Below, in pieces: positions 9,921 to 21,576 of a stretch of DNA of 64,000 nt. The position numbers and the translations under genes are program-made. The DNA comes from Stemphylium vesicarium (Eukaryota > Ascomycota > Dothideomycetes > Pleosporales > Pleosporaceae), in assembly GCA_004380135.1 (NCBI GenBank), contig QXCR01000113.1:32128-96127 (forward strand). Reading direction: 5' to 3'. Within the stretch, counting starts at the first letter, position 1. Each line of letters opens with the position of its first letter. Under the pieces are notes generated by a model. The model was not told where the DNA came from. It ran no database searches and saw nothing but the letters and a program-made list of their open reading frames with translations.

Positions 9921-10491
9921 CGAGCAATTGCCGATTAGCTTGCGATTTCTTCGTATCAAGTCACAGTTCAGTGTACGAATAACTAATCCTCTTCTTCGCT
10001 CTGCTCAGGTGGAATGGTACTCGGACAAAGCGAGATACCTATCTTCAACGCGTCCGCACATATCACTAGCCCTATCTCGGATGAGGGGTTTGGCGGCCCG
10101 CTATCGGAAAGACCCACCGACTCGCCCACTGGCGGGCACGAAAGTCCGACGAGGCTGCACGTTGCTCCCACGAGGCATGCAAATCGATTGATCGTTACCG
10201 TGGCTATTTTGCAGAGGATGGTAAAATTCACGACTCATGGGTGCGGCGTTAGTGTTATCGAATTGGACTGCCAGGCTCGCCATCTCGCCCTCTATCAGTG
10301 CTTTGCAGGCGATAGCGACGACATACAACATACCGTAATGCACATCCATGCCACGACAGAGATTGTCTAGTATGTATAAGAATACTCACCCAGTCGGCCG
10401 AGTCGAAACACAACACGAATTCACTTTTTTAGATTCTAAATGACCGCACCATGAATGGCCATCAGTCACCTAATGTACTCTGGTGAGAATT
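9921..10491. other. intergenic, transposon to Zn2Cys6 gene
   Basis: No supported gene. Short open frames on both strands have no recognisable motif. It contains the 3' flank of the regulator and the insertion flank of the transposon. Confidence 0.4.
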
Positions 10492-12787
10492 CTATGGCCA
10501 GTTACCAAAATCGAAAACACCTGGGAAGGACAACAGTGCATCGACATCCAGGTGCTGTAGTTCTGAGTCTGATACACCATAGTCGAATGGCTGTTGTATG
10601 GAAAACGGCATCTGGAAGGTCGAGCCCGAGCGTTGCAGGTGTCTACTGTGCTGGTTGTCGGGCTCGCTGGTGACCGGGCCTAGCATACCGGCTACCGACG
10701 GGGGCTGAGAGGGTTGAGAGAGACGTGGAAAGTCTTCCGTGATCATTTCCTCAATCATTCGCAGAACTGGACGATGTACAACAAGCTCCCGAACTTGAAG
10801 TAGATGTGCTCTGATGGCAGAACAAGTCTTCTCCGATAGACGAGTTGGTGATTTGTTGGGGCGATCGATCAGCGGTATCTCGCGCGCCAAGAGCTCGAAC
10901 ACATCTCGCAAGCAATCTGCCTTCGCCCAACGTTCTGCCATGATGGCCAGTATGTTAGAGCAGGCTCGCAACGCGTCGGGCACGTCGAGTGAGTCGTAGT
11001 TCTCTGACCTGTGTTCTGGAGCCGTGGCCCAAAAGCAATACAAGAGGGTGATGCCTGATTGGAATTGCACAATGAGCTAGCGAAATTAGAAATGCAAGGC
11101 CCCTGAGTAGAGATACTTACAGCTAACCAAGGTTGAGCAATCTGGCGATCGATTTGAGTTCTTCGAAACATCAAACAAGCTTGGCAACTGGCTTGCACAG
11201 ACCTGTTGTACGGAATTAGCATAAGTCTAGGATCACGCTGTGCATTGTCATTACTAACCAGTCGCCGGCCGATCCAAGTACGTTCGCTTTCGTTGGCCGG
11301 TACAACATGAGGAGGGTATAGTGATAGATCATAGCTTGCCATCGCTGTGAGGTGTAGCCTTTGGACTGCGGGTCAGAGAACTTCTGCACCCGCGACTTGT
11401 AATTCTCCAGTTCTGCTAGAATGCGGATTCGCCAATCCGATGTATTCTCGAACTGCGCATCATAATCCCATCGGAGTGTGACAGCGCTAATCTCGGATTG
11501 AATTCGCCTGCATTGCAGTATGTGAAGTGCAGACGACATGGAAGTGTAATCAGGGTCATCCTTGAGCTCGAGAGTCGATGGCGTGACGACAGCAACTCCT
11601 AAGAGATTGTGGTCGTCGATATTAGCAAACGGCCTCACAGTAATCATAGAATCAGGGATTGACGGTGGAAGATCAAAAGCCGACATGACCAGGCGATCAA
11701 GTAGATATGCGCACCAGAAGCAGCGACGCCGGACTTGTATCGCAAGACGAGCTTGAACGTTCACGGGTTTGGGTTCCGTCTCGACAAGATGTAGCTGTTG
11801 CTGAACAGATTGGCGCATGGTTGTGGATGCAAGGGTTATGATGCGTTCCGTGGAGCTCTGGTGCAGAGCATGAATTGACAGTAAGAGGTAAGCTTGGACC
11901 TGGACGATCCGATCGGGATGCCGCAAGACGGCCGGGAGTAGCGAGATTCCATTGTTGTAGAAAGCTCGCGCATCGAATTTAGCGGCATAACACTGTCGCA
12001 TGAGGACCAAGGAAGTTGCATATACGAGGTTTATGAAGAATCCTTGCCACGCTCGTTCATTCAGGTTGTTCGAAGGACAATCTTTCCATTCAGAGTGCCA
12101 AGAGAGGAAAGAGTTCCAATGGAAAAATGGGTATTGCGCTTGAGCGCGTTCGCGATAAGTCTCAAGGAGCGTTTCCCCCATCTCGGGTGGGATGTTAGCA
12201 ACCAGCGCGTGCGCCATGCTTGCGGTTGCCCGGGGCGCTGTCGGGGGAGGCGTCGACTCAACCCTGCTTTCAAGAGGCAGGCACTGAGCGGACGGTGATG
12301 CAATTAATCCAAAGACAAGATGGTTCGGATCTGGTTCCCTATCATCGTTTGCTAGGGCCACTGAATAGCCGGGGGATTGGCCAGAAAGCGTAGATCGTCG
12401 TCGCGGTGCGATTGGTCGTGGGTATACAGGACTAGATGTTGAAGTCACGGATGTGCCAACCGCTACCCCAGTATCAGAGGGTGATCTTTGATTGTTGAGT
12501 TCTCTTGCACCGATCCTTCTTGTTGCGCCTAGATGGTCAAGACTTTGCTGCGGATGTATCGACTCAAGCTCCGCGACGCGACTTTCCAAGACGCGTACGT
12601 ATTCGTTGTCAACGTGGAGTCGAGGGGCTGGCAGTGTGGGAAGACACTTCTCATCTCCTTTCAGGCAGTTGATACATGGTCGGCTGTCTTCGCACTTTTG
12701 TTTCCGAGAGCGACATCGTTGACATGCCAGAGTTCGTTGCCTCTTCGCCGGCGGCTCTTCAGCGGTGCTCGGTCGTTCATCGTCCAT
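10492..12787 (-). CDS. Zn2Cys6 transcription factor with fungal-specific TF domain
   Basis: Nuclear regulator of 731 aa in three exons: 12787-11259, 11202-11121 and 11076-10492, with introns 11203-11258 and 11077-11120. The Zn2Cys6 binuclear cluster is at residues ~22-48 (CQRCRSRKQKC...CINCLKGDEKC; spacing CX2CX6CX5CX2CX6C) and is preceded by the basic PPAKRQRTLA. A short coiled coil (YVRVLESRVAELESI) follows for dimerisation. The fungal-specific TF middle homology region spans ~200-560 (QYPFFHWNSFLSWHSEW, then RRRCFWCAYLLDRLVM). The C-terminal ~190 residues are Gln/Ser-rich and end DFGNWP, a plausible activation segment. The target pathway is unknown. The nearest neighbours are a transposon and weakly defined genes, so it is not obviously a cluster-specific regulator. 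Confidence 0.9.
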
Positions 12788-13101
12788 TGGGTGGTAATTG
12801 AGGTATCCAAGTCATTCTCAGATGAGAATATGGCTAGCGTTGGCTTGCTCAAATCATGATGATGGTAAGAGACGATGGGGGCCGAGCCCGAGAGATGCAG
12901 ATAACGGTGGGTCACGCGCTTTACCAAGCTAGGACTAAGCTGCACGTGATGGTGTGTGGGTACACACTTGTACCCCGCCCAACTCAAGTGCGGAGCGATG
13001 CACCGCACCCACTTCTCCCGAACACACTTTTGACGTGATAGTTGAGTCTTAAGAGTACACCTTTGTTCTTTTCACCGGCGGCGAGCGAGTGCTTTTCCAT
13101 C
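12788..13101. other. intergenic between divergent genes
   Basis: Shared upstream region of the Zn2Cys6 gene and the hypothetical gene at 13102. No motif strong enough to name as a binding site was seen. Confidence 0.35.
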
Positions 13102-13577
13102 ATGAGTGAGGTCGGCCGCAAGATCGATGCCGTATCCCGTCAAGCCGAAGCAGCAGCAGCTGGGTTTACCGGCGACACCGTGCAAGCTGTCCATTTAGGA
13201 TGCCGGCAGAGTCGGGTGGGTTTTGGAGCGAGAGTATTCCAAGTGATCACCCCATCTCCAGTCAAATGCTCCTCGAGGTGCATGCTATGATGGATATTCC
13301 TCTAGTCATGTACCCCGTGGGCGCGCAGTCAAGCAACCCCGCTGATCTCGACTGCTCCATCGCGACCTCACTTGCCATCAGCTACGACAATGGTTTTGCG
13401 CCTCCACAGTGGCAGAGTCCTGGCAGCTGCATTGTGGCTCGCAGGGACAAAAAGTCCCTCAGCGAAGAGCACCTCGAAGGAATACAGATGTACATGGAGA
13501 AGTTGACAGAATGTTTTGGTGAGGATGGTCCGGAAGTCCCACATGAACAGATGACCAGGGATGACTTTGAGGAGTGA
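13102..13577 (+). CDS. hypothetical protein, structure uncertain
   Basis: Two overlapping open frames look like one small gene. The ATG at 13102 (MSEVGRKIDAVSRQAEAAAAGF) opens a frame to 13290. From about 13200 a second frame continues to the TGA at 13575 with an acidic C-terminus (ECFGEDGPEVPHEQMTRDDFEE). Moving from the first to the second needs a one-frame switch near 13190-13210, where a putative intron of under 20 nt would be too short. That leaves an unrecognised intron, a frameshift, or use of the second frame alone. No domain was recognised. Confidence 0.3.
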
Positions 13578-13900
13578 TTCGACGATTACAGGGAGAATGA
13601 AGCCGAGAACGGACGGGAGAATTGGGGGGAGGTGCCTAGTATTTATGACGTGTAAACAGTGAGGTGAATAATTGCAATGCTGCCCGGTTGACCGAATGAA
13701 ATTTGCTTGAGGTTCTTTAGATGCATGATAAATGCTTGCGCTAGATAGGCCCATCGACAAAAACATCTCGAAAGACGTCTCGATTCTTAGGCGTGATGAT
13801 ACCTTCTGAGCAGTTGCGTGTCGAGGGTGTTGCTTTGCACAACAACAGCTATGTTCCTTGACGCTTCGACTGCAGAGTGGTCTGGCTAATCATCTTCCCG
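13578..13900. other. intergenic, hypothetical gene to F-box remnant
   Basis: Nothing recognised; short open frames only. The 3' end of the decayed F-box region begins at 13901. Confidence 0.35.
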
Positions 13901-15749
13901 TCAAGGCCCGCGCAGCAGATGCAGAACCTCCAGCTTAGGCAATTTCTCCAGATCCTCCATCAATTCCACATATGCCTCCAAGAGCATGTCTCGGTCTTCC
14001 GACACCGCAAATTCGTAACTGAGGCTCACTGCGCTAATAGAGACTGACAGACACTTGGAAACGCGCGAGGGAAACTCGAATTCCTCGCATGCCGCATCTA
14101 TGGCATACAAATCAAGATGTTGAGGCTGCAACTGTGTGTAGTCTGAAGTTCTTACGAGGATACTGAGGGGTATGTGAAGGATGGCGTGCAGGAAGAATCG
14201 AAGGATTGAACTGAGGTTGAATTTGTGTGAAGCTACGAACGGTATATATGGGTGAGTGACCGTAAACAGTACTAGTCCTAGATAGGCATCGCGCCTTTAC
14301 TAAAGATGAGTTGCGACTGCAGATGCAGAGTAGGAGAGACTCTAAACCGCGACAGGGAACCACTAAATTTTTAACGCGGGAAATTGGCGAAGAACCCAGT
14401 CGAAGGCTGGGTGAAGTTGGTAACCTCGTAATTGACCTTTGCATCTACCCCCATGGCCAGGTATACACAGTTGCCAACAAGCAAGTCAAGTTGCTCGTCA
14501 AAACTGGACGCTAACCGCTAAGGGTAAGAGTTATACCTAAGGACGTAACTACTAGGCCACAATTGGTAATCAAGCAAGTCAAGTTGGACCTTCTGAGCCC
14601 CACTTACTTGCTTGTTGACAACTCTGCAGGTATAGATATTCGAGGGTGGCTTTGTTCTTTTCGAGAGCATTGCACAAGCCATTGTAATCCAGAGATGTAT
14701 CCCTCATGCTGAAAGAATAGCGGAACTCCCTCAGGCACTCGCACATTTCCAATGTCAAAATGACTTGGTTCACGGCGATAAAACATTCAATCAGATCGAG
14801 TGTGCTTATATTCCACACTCCCCGGTCATCAAATCGAACTGACAGGGTGGTTGGATATTCCAGCGCATCGAGTACATCGCATGGCCAAGCATGATGAAAG
14901 TAGCGCAGGGGGGGAAGATGACTCAAGCTGGAGATGAGTCATATATAAGGTTCAGGATCCGGGAAGCCCTTGCAGTGATGACCCTGATTGCCATCAGGGA
15001 ATTGATCGGGGTTGTTCCAAATCTCGAGGCTTTCCAGCTTCGCATAGGGTCGGCGGTTTGCGACGCAAGCCGCCAGTTCCAGACCTAACAAACGGCTGAG
15101 GAAACTGTTAGAGCTACCGATCCTGGCATGGGACAAGTTTTGGGTGATATCTAGAAGTAGGGTAACTTGAGCTTGGTAGGGCGACTGACGGAGCCTATCC
15201 AACCAAAGTTCGGCTGCGCGAAGGGACCAGTAAACCCGCGCGAGGATATCCTGCGGCGATACCACCGCCCTCTTTATCGCCAGTTCTTCTTCATCCGACC
15301 CTTCTGTACGTTCTCCCAGGTTGAGTTGAGCCTGCACATACGCAATGTGATGTAAAAGTCTCGGGTTCTTGGCAAGAGTTGTGAAGAGGCAAGTCATCTG
15401 GTCGATCGCGGCGGCCCCAGTCGCGGTAATACGGACGTAGGCATATAAAAAAGGGCGTGGCAGCGTTTGATATACGTTTCGATGTTTGACACAAGGCGCG
15501 AAAAGCGATTTTTCTTCTGCAGTCTGAGTCGCTTGGTCCAAATCTCCCATCAATCTCCGACGGGGCATCGAATCCGGCGTCAAATGCCCAACCGGGCGCA
15601 TCCATCAAGGGAACTATGGGTTGCCAGCGCTTCGGTAAAAAATATTTGAATATCTCTTGTAAAAGTTCCGTAGGTAGCCCGACTAGAGTAGGACTTGGTG
15701 CATCTGGTAGTCCGGCAAGGCCCAGAACCTGGGCGATTGGGGACGGCAT
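13901..15749 (-). pseudogene. F-box protein gene, decayed
   Basis: Starts at the ATG at 15749 (MPSPIAQVLGL) with an F-box (LVGLPTELLQEIFKYFLP, residues ~22-40), the Skp1-binding motif of SCF ubiquitin ligases. After the segment ALCQTSKRISNAATPF the frame breaks in a run of six A on the plus strand (15447-15452). Removing one base restores LYAYVRITATGAAAIDQMT in the next frame. That frame is stopped by TGA at 14939-14941 but continues in phase (HLPPLRYFHHAW) to 14579. A ~450-bp non-coding interval with short direct and inverted repeats follows. A last in-family-looking piece at 14131-13901 (LEKLPKLEVLHLLRG) resembles the C-terminal leucine-rich end. The homopolymer break alone could be a sequencing error, but the stop and the interruption are not. 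Such F-box genes are numerous in Pleosporales. Confidence 0.65.
14459..14640. repeat. cluster of short direct and inverted repeats in the F-box remnant
   Basis: The 16-mer caagcaagtcaagttg occurs at about 14478 and again at about 14571, enclosing ~77 bp. A related inverted copy (acttgcttgttgacaact) lies at about 14606-14623. The enclosed stretch, read on the minus strand, contains tggcctagtagtta and ggttagcgtcc. These resemble tRNA A- and B-box promoter elements, but no cloverleaf could be folded by eye. Confidence 0.4.
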
Positions 15750-16490
15750 GATGTAATAGTGTAAGCAACAAAAAAGAGCGCTAGCTAACGCTCAAAGCAA
15801 AAAGAGATAAAAAAGAGGCGGATACAGGAGGATTGCAGTTACATCTCAATCTTACCTATGATCAGGTATTTATACCAACTCACAGCCCTACTGCTCGACG
15901 ACCAGAGTCGCACCCGGGCAACGACCACATTGCCAGGGCACTGCGCTCCGATCCGGGGTCGACGCGTCGCGTGGGACGGGAGTTGGATGAAGATCGTAAA
16001 CGAAGTGACCCCATGGAGGGTGTCGCGCTAACCAGATATCTGCTAGCGCTGATGATGACGAACCGTTCCCCCGAGATAATTTCCGACGTCATCACATCGA
16101 CCTAGGGACCAAAGCAAGTCAAACGTCTACGCGCACAGTTTCTTCGGTTGCGCAATGTTATACGGACACGAAAGAGATTGGTATGCGACGACGGAGTCAT
16201 TTGATGTAGAACTCCGGTCAGACCCAAGACACCGATCTAGTTACTATCTTGGGTATTATCACCAGCATGCGAGGATCGGAAACACGACGCGTATCCCAGG
16301 CGACGAGGACGAGCTGAATTAACAGACAAGGGGATCACCACGAGAACTCCCGTTAGATACTGCAGTCTTCCAGGACATCCGACTGCCCCTGCTGAGCCCC
16401 TGCCGGCTGCTACATGGAGACATCAACAACGACGCAACTGCAAGGCGATTGAGACGTAGTCGCCACTCGCCCGTGAGCCCTTAGTAGGAT
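15750..16490. other. intergenic, upstream of F-box remnant
   Basis: No supported gene. The sequence is GC-rich with short frames of no family resemblance. Confidence 0.4.
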
Positions 16491-17382
16491 TCATACCTCT
16501 AGTATCATGTAGCCGTCTCGCCATGCACCTCCACGCTCTCTGTACTCCTTCCTCGCCTTCCTGCTCACCTTCCTGAAGCTCCACAACACCGTATACCCAT
16601 TTTCCCTATGTGCCAACCCACAATTCTGCTTCGTACACGTACCATCGAAGAACTGGCACTCGATGCGCTTGCACTCCGTCGAATCGAGGCCGCGCTTGGC
16701 ACAGTTGCTGCGATGGTCCGCACCGTCGCATTCCAAAGACTTGGTATAGCACTGTGTGCAGTCGACATGGGGCTTTGCAGACGCGCGCTTGGCTCGCTTC
16801 GGGGCGTGTGCGTCGGTACTATGGTAAGGTTAACGGGGGTCTGAGCAACGACGTTGCGTGGTGGAGGTTGGGTGTGGTGGTGATTTACCTTGCATCTTCG
16901 TCAACGGCGACGGTAGGTGACTTGCGCTTCGTCTACGACTTCTGCATGGACATGGAAAGTTTTATGTACAGCTCTTGGTGAATGACAAGGTCTTGGTCCA
17001 TCTTCTTCTTCTCTGCAAGCCACTCCCTGCGCCGCTCTTCCCAGAGCATCACCGTGGCCTCCGCATCGAGGGCGGCTGCGGTCATGGGGGCGATCTTCCG
17101 CTCAAGCGCCATGCACTTTGCCCGCTGCACGTATGCATTTCCCTGGGCTTCGCACATTGCCTCCTCAGCTTCTGCCGTCTTGTCGATGTAGAGGTGGAGC
17201 TTTTGACCGGTGTGCACAAGATCGCGGAACAGTGCGCAGATGGACTCGCGCTGAGACGGGAGCTGCTGTAAGAGATTGTCGAAGATGCTGCGGAGAATGG
17301 CCGGAGGTAGCGAGTCTGTGTTGCTGGCCAGTTCGGGAAACAAGGCGGAGAGGTCCTCGGGGGTTGAGTGTGGCGAAGGCAT
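16491..17382 (-). CDS. uncharacterised coiled-coil/cysteine-rich protein, possible read-through TAG
   Basis: The ATG at 17382 opens a helical, charged N-terminal part (MPSPHSTPEDLSALFPELA, then LERKIAPMTAAALDAEA and EERRREWLAEKKKM). It ends at a TAG just after LSMSMQKS (16933). The same phase continues past the TAG through a basic stretch (TKRKSPTVAVDEDA). A well-formed intron at about 16819-16888 joins this to a cysteine-rich C-terminus ending at 16491. That part is zinc-finger-like, with pairs CTQCY, ECDGADHRSNC, ECKRIEC and CTKQNC-GLAH (nine Cys and two His). The conserved phase on both sides suggests one gene, with either a true nonsense mutation or a small unrecognised intron (e.g. a weak GTCATT donor) spanning the TAG. 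Function unknown; a nucleic-acid-binding role is conceivable. Confidence 0.5.
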
Positions 17383-17760
17383 GGTCGGCGACGACGAAGT
17401 TGGCGCTGGCGATGTGTATAGAGGAGGAGAATTATTCGAAAGGATTGAAAGTGAGAATTGACTTTCTCTATCAATGCGGGGTAACAGGCGGCGAAAGAGC
17501 GGGAAAAAAGTGAAGGTGAGTGAGCTTGTTTCACCGCGACACTAATGGGATGTGGAGCAAATGGAGCATTTCATCACGCGAAAAGGGCGCAACAAATCAA
17601 TTTTCTGTCATTTTCCCTCGTCGTTTGCTGTTTTCAGCTTGGCTTAAAGATTGCTCCATGGGATGTACGTGCATCTTGAACAGCCTCCTCTGCGAAGAAG
17701 TGAAGGCGGAGAACAGTGAGTAAAAAGCCACCGTCGGGCTATCTTGCCATTGCCCTCTAC
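17383..17760. other. intergenic
   Basis: Upstream region of the cysteine-rich gene and 3' flank of the next remnant. Nothing recognised. Confidence 0.35.
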
Positions 17761-18379
17761 CTAATCTTTCTCATGCGTACGCTCCCGCTCCGCCTCCTTG
17801 AGCTGCTTCATAGTCTCCTCCAGCACCTTGACCTTCTCCCTCCCCTCCTCAACCTGCATCTTGTTGTCAGATTTGATGAGGTATTAGATATAGTTAATAG
17901 TTGTTTATGGTTGAGTGTGTTGTCTAATTGCTATGAAGAAGTGCAGCTGTATATATATGTGTGTGTGATCGATCAACTGTGGTAGCGATAGCCGTACCCA
18001 ACTTGTGCCATGGGTCTTGGCAAGGCCAACCAACATAGCTGCGATCGACACCGATACTAAACTGCCTGCTGGATAGCCTTCTGTTTGACGGCAACACCTG
18101 CTATCTGACACTTGTATGCGTCAAAGTGATCCCTTAGACGCTCCTTCTCCGCCTCAGAAGTCATCTAGGTGTCCTCATAGGCGCGATAGTAATGACCAGC
18201 TACCCTCTGGGTGCGCTCGAATTCCCCAGGGCACACTATCCTGGGATCTTCGACGAGAGTTAGGGTGGGACGCTTGGGGGGCTCATCGGGGAAACTGCAC
18301 CCAAAATTAGCGGAGTGAAAGAGAAGCGAGAAGTGAGTAATGCTTACCCCAAGCAGACAAGAGGACGACCGCCGGACAT
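17761..18379 (-). pseudogene. small coiled-coil gene, probably broken
   Basis: The ATG at 18379 begins MSGGRPLVCLG; a GTAAGC...GCAG intron (about 18295-18347) joins FPDEPPKRPTLTLVEDPRIV in frame. The frame meets a TAG after HYYRAYEDT, then continues in phase with MTSEAEKERLRDHFDAYK, so the stop looks like a CAG-to-TAG change. Further downstream a short helical segment (EGREKVKVLEETMKQLKEA) ends at the TAG at 17761. The stretch between (about 17880-18060) has no clear coding frame. No domain is recognised; neighbouring genes are also helical and charged, but similarity to them is not evident. Confidence 0.4.
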
Positions 18380-20128
18380 TATGGGCTGTTGTGAAGATGC
18401 TGGAGGGTTGTAGAGGGTTCAGAGTGTGGTTTGGTAGGTGGTGATGGTATAAACGTGGGGTGTTGGAGACTACGACCTCAGTTAGCTAAGACTGAGATTG
18501 CGCTTGATCGCATTGGCGGCTTTGCAGGCTGATTTGGCTGATGTGTTGGTGGTTATCCAGTGATGTACTTTGGATGCTGGTAGTGTAGTGACGGTCTTAA
18601 GTAGAGGGCGAGGTAAGTGAGAGAGAGCTCGCCCACTCACCGCGTCACGTGCGACACCTGGGCTTGTGACGCCAGAACGGATATTGGGCGCGTTTGTTGG
18701 GTCATTTGCCTCACCATGAACATTCCGTGGCAGGATACAGATAGGCTCTTCAGTCGCATGGGTATGCGGGGCTCATAAACGTAGTCCATTAGACTCGGTA
18801 ATCAGCGGCAATTCCATGTCGACAGTCGCACAAGTTTGTAGTGGATTTCTAGCACTGATTCTTCTTCAAGCTCTTGCATAAAGTGGGCGACTCAACGAAA
18901 AGATGCTCGATATCCAAAGGTCATGAGTACGACAAGCTGAAAGCATGGAGGTATATGAAATTGACAGGCACATACGCCCTAACAGTCGATCAACCATGTC
19001 GCGCCACAGGGTCGGCACCCTCAGGCATCGGATCTGGAAGGTTTGGAAGAAAACGATAATCTCGTCCCATGACCAGTGGCTCTTGTGGACGAAGGTGACC
19101 GGGTCATTCCCAACATTGAATGTTCAAGGATCAGAAGTTGTCGAACACATTGGTGCGGATTCTGGTAATCAAAATCTGGCAGCCAATGGAGTGGAGCAAT
19201 GTTCAATCATTCTCTCTGTATCGGGGCTTCGACATCGGTCGCGAATCCGATTGCTCGGGTGCCGACGCGAAATGACTGTGAGAAATCCCGGCGTGCTTTC
19301 CCACGGGTCTGTTGGCCGCAATCATATCATTGAGCGAGAACCTCAGGCCATTCGTAACAAGGTAGCACAACCCGTCGCTGCCATTTTACCGCCCGGGTCT
19401 ATCGACGCCATCCGGATACGTGACGCCTGGGGTGTCAGTACAGCAGGTTTGCGCGGCGGTGTTCGGGTTGAGGACCGCGAGACCGGTGCAGTAGGAGTTT
19501 ACATTTCCCCACTGGGGCCTGTCAGCCGACGTGTTGAGAGTGGAGGGCGAGGGGCTGGTGGCTCGAGCCTTCAGCCCCTGTCTGTAGTATGATCATGTAA
19601 GCTAACCGCTATATGTATCTTATGCGTTAGGGCGGGAAGGCTAAACGATGCAGTACTTTGCGACACGATACCCCTGAATAGTTCAATACCTTGGCCTTTG
19701 CCTACGCAGGAAAAAACCAAGATAAGACTTGGTATACCACTAGTATCGCCCCCGCGGCTTACTGTGGACTTGAAGCAAGTAGGTGTCTTAAGCTGGGAAA
19801 GGAGAGTGGGGAGTCTGGGATGTTGTGGGAAGATTTGATGGAAGAAAAGTGCATTGAGAAGTAGGAGATTTGGTAGGCTTCTTTTGAGGTGCACAAGACA
19901 TAGAAACTATACTAAAGGAACATGCATTATAGTAGTATTAAGCAGGAAACACCGAGACCGGGTCGCCTTGGCACAGGGCCACACTCGCAGCCACGAAGGG
20001 TATTGCCCTTTTGGAACTATCCGTCCATGTGGCCGCACGTTCGAAATGAAGTCGTCTAGTATACGCCGTACACCGCGCTTTAAATGCGAAAGTAACACCC
20101 AAACAAGAATAAATGATTTGGCGCAGTA
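18380..20128. other. long gene-poor interval with an unassigned open frame
   Basis: The longest open frame is 215 codons on the plus strand from 18945 to 19592 (start MEVYEIDRHIRPN). Its composition is unremarkable and no domain, signal peptide or membrane segment is visible. The minus strand over 18980-19120 contains an aromatic-rich stretch (SHWSWDEIIVFFQTFQIR) that could be a relic of another gene, but it is stopped repeatedly. An E-box-like cacgtg occurs near 18647. I could not support any gene here with confidence. Confidence 0.25.
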
Positions 20129-21576
20129 TCAAAGTTTGAAATTGTCCAGCCAGTGCTTGATGACAATCTTTCCTTCGTCGAAAGAGCTCTTGTTCATGCG
20201 AACAATGATGGCGGCGTGTGAGTGGCGGTGGTTGTGAATGTAGACTGGATGTTTCGTGAAACCGACATTGTCCAGCGCTTCGATCATCTTGAATTGATCC
20301 GGGGTGAGGGCTAGTGTAGGAAACTTGAGAGCTGCGCCATCCTTTTGTTCTTGAATTGAGTCGACATCAAATTCTCGCCGTGGTTGCAGTGAGGCGAGCG
20401 AACCATCCTCGTCGCCCCCGTTACTCAAATACTCTTGTCCTTGTGCATGATTGGCATCCTCGTACATGCCTTCCGCCTCTCGCCGCACTGCATTGATCAT
20501 TAAAGGTATGCGATAGCGTGCGTAGTCAATACCGGATCGGCCTTCCTCATGTAGACGTATGCGCTGTTGACTCCGGAAGGATTGAACAGCGGAATTGATG
20601 AGAAAGGCTGAGACACCAAAAGGTATGAAGACAGTTAAAATCGCTACAATCGATGCGCGCCCTATCATTGTCTTTGTGCCGTCTGCCAATCGCTGTGAAA
20701 AAGCAGGTAGCTCCTCGGGCTCTTTTGGCGATACAGGGTGTTCTCCGTCGACGATAACGTCATTGTAGTCGGCGATGTAATTTATTTTGATGTCATCTGG
20801 ATTCACAAAAGGGTCGGTCTGGGAAATTCCAGCAGTGTAGTATGTCACGGTTCGGTCGTTGACGACGTTTGCGTATAGGCTTCGGTGTTGGAAGCGCGCG
20901 AGCGCTTGAATGAATATGCTCTCCGGTTCGGCGAGTACGGATAGGAGTGATCGATTCGTGTCTCTGAACTTGTCCACGCCAAAGAGTTGTCGGCCGCTCA
21001 TAGAGAGAGTGCGCGCGCCGAGGACGTTCCATAGATGGCTGTGATAGCCTTTGAGGGGGGTTCGTACGCCGAGATGGGGAGTCGCAAAGGTTGTAAAGTT
21101 CTGTCTGGCTTAGCATGTCGAATTCTGGCTATGGCTAGCGACGTACCACTGGTTGTATCTTATCAAATATGCCTCGATGGAAGAGCAATCCAATCGCATA
21201 GCGGGCGATAAGACCCCCGAGCGAATACCCCACAACGCTGATCTTGGTAATATCATGCCCACTGTTTGCTAGTTCCTCCAACTTTCCTTCAACCTCTTCA
21301 GCGACGCGCTCGCCACCAGTGTCTACGCCATCGTACGTGAAGCTGCCGGCATTGCGCGTGGCGACAAGGACGTGGAGTTTGTCGGACGGAAATCTCTCGC
21401 TCAACGTAGTGCTGACATATTTCAGATGCTCGGGATTGCCCCAGAGGCTGGTCGTGGTCAGCGCAAGTGCTTTTATCGCGTCACGAAGTGAGGAGGCGAG
21501 TGGCTGCGAAGACGTACCCATGGACGAGGACACAGAGATGGTCGGCTTTATCAGATGAGCTGGTAGATGAAGCCAT
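20129..21576 (-). CDS. Rog1/Lpl1-type lipase, DUF676 serine esterase family
   Basis: Putative phospholipase/monoacylglycerol lipase of the Rog1-Lpl1 family, which acts on lipid droplets or membranes. Three exons: 21576-21518, 21447-21147 and 21100-20129, joined by introns 21448-21517 and 21101-21146; 443 aa. The start MASSTSSSDKADHLCVLVHGLWGNPEHL contains the oxyanion-hole motif HGLWGN, created exactly across the first splice. The nucleophile elbow is VVGYSLGG (residues ~92-99). The family motif NFTTFATPHLGV spans the second splice. Then come YANVVNDRTVTYYTAGIS and an Asp-containing loop. A hydrophobic segment near residue 250 (IVAILTVFIPFGVSAFLIN) may anchor the protein. The C-terminal half ends with a His-rich IHNHRHSHAAIIVR supplying the catalytic His. 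All triad motifs are present, so it appears functional. Confidence 0.9.

Noticed and set aside
18945..19592. 215-codon plus-strand open frame
   Set aside because: No domain, signal or membrane segment; the minus strand in the same region has equally long stop-poor stretches. Kept only as an unassigned note.
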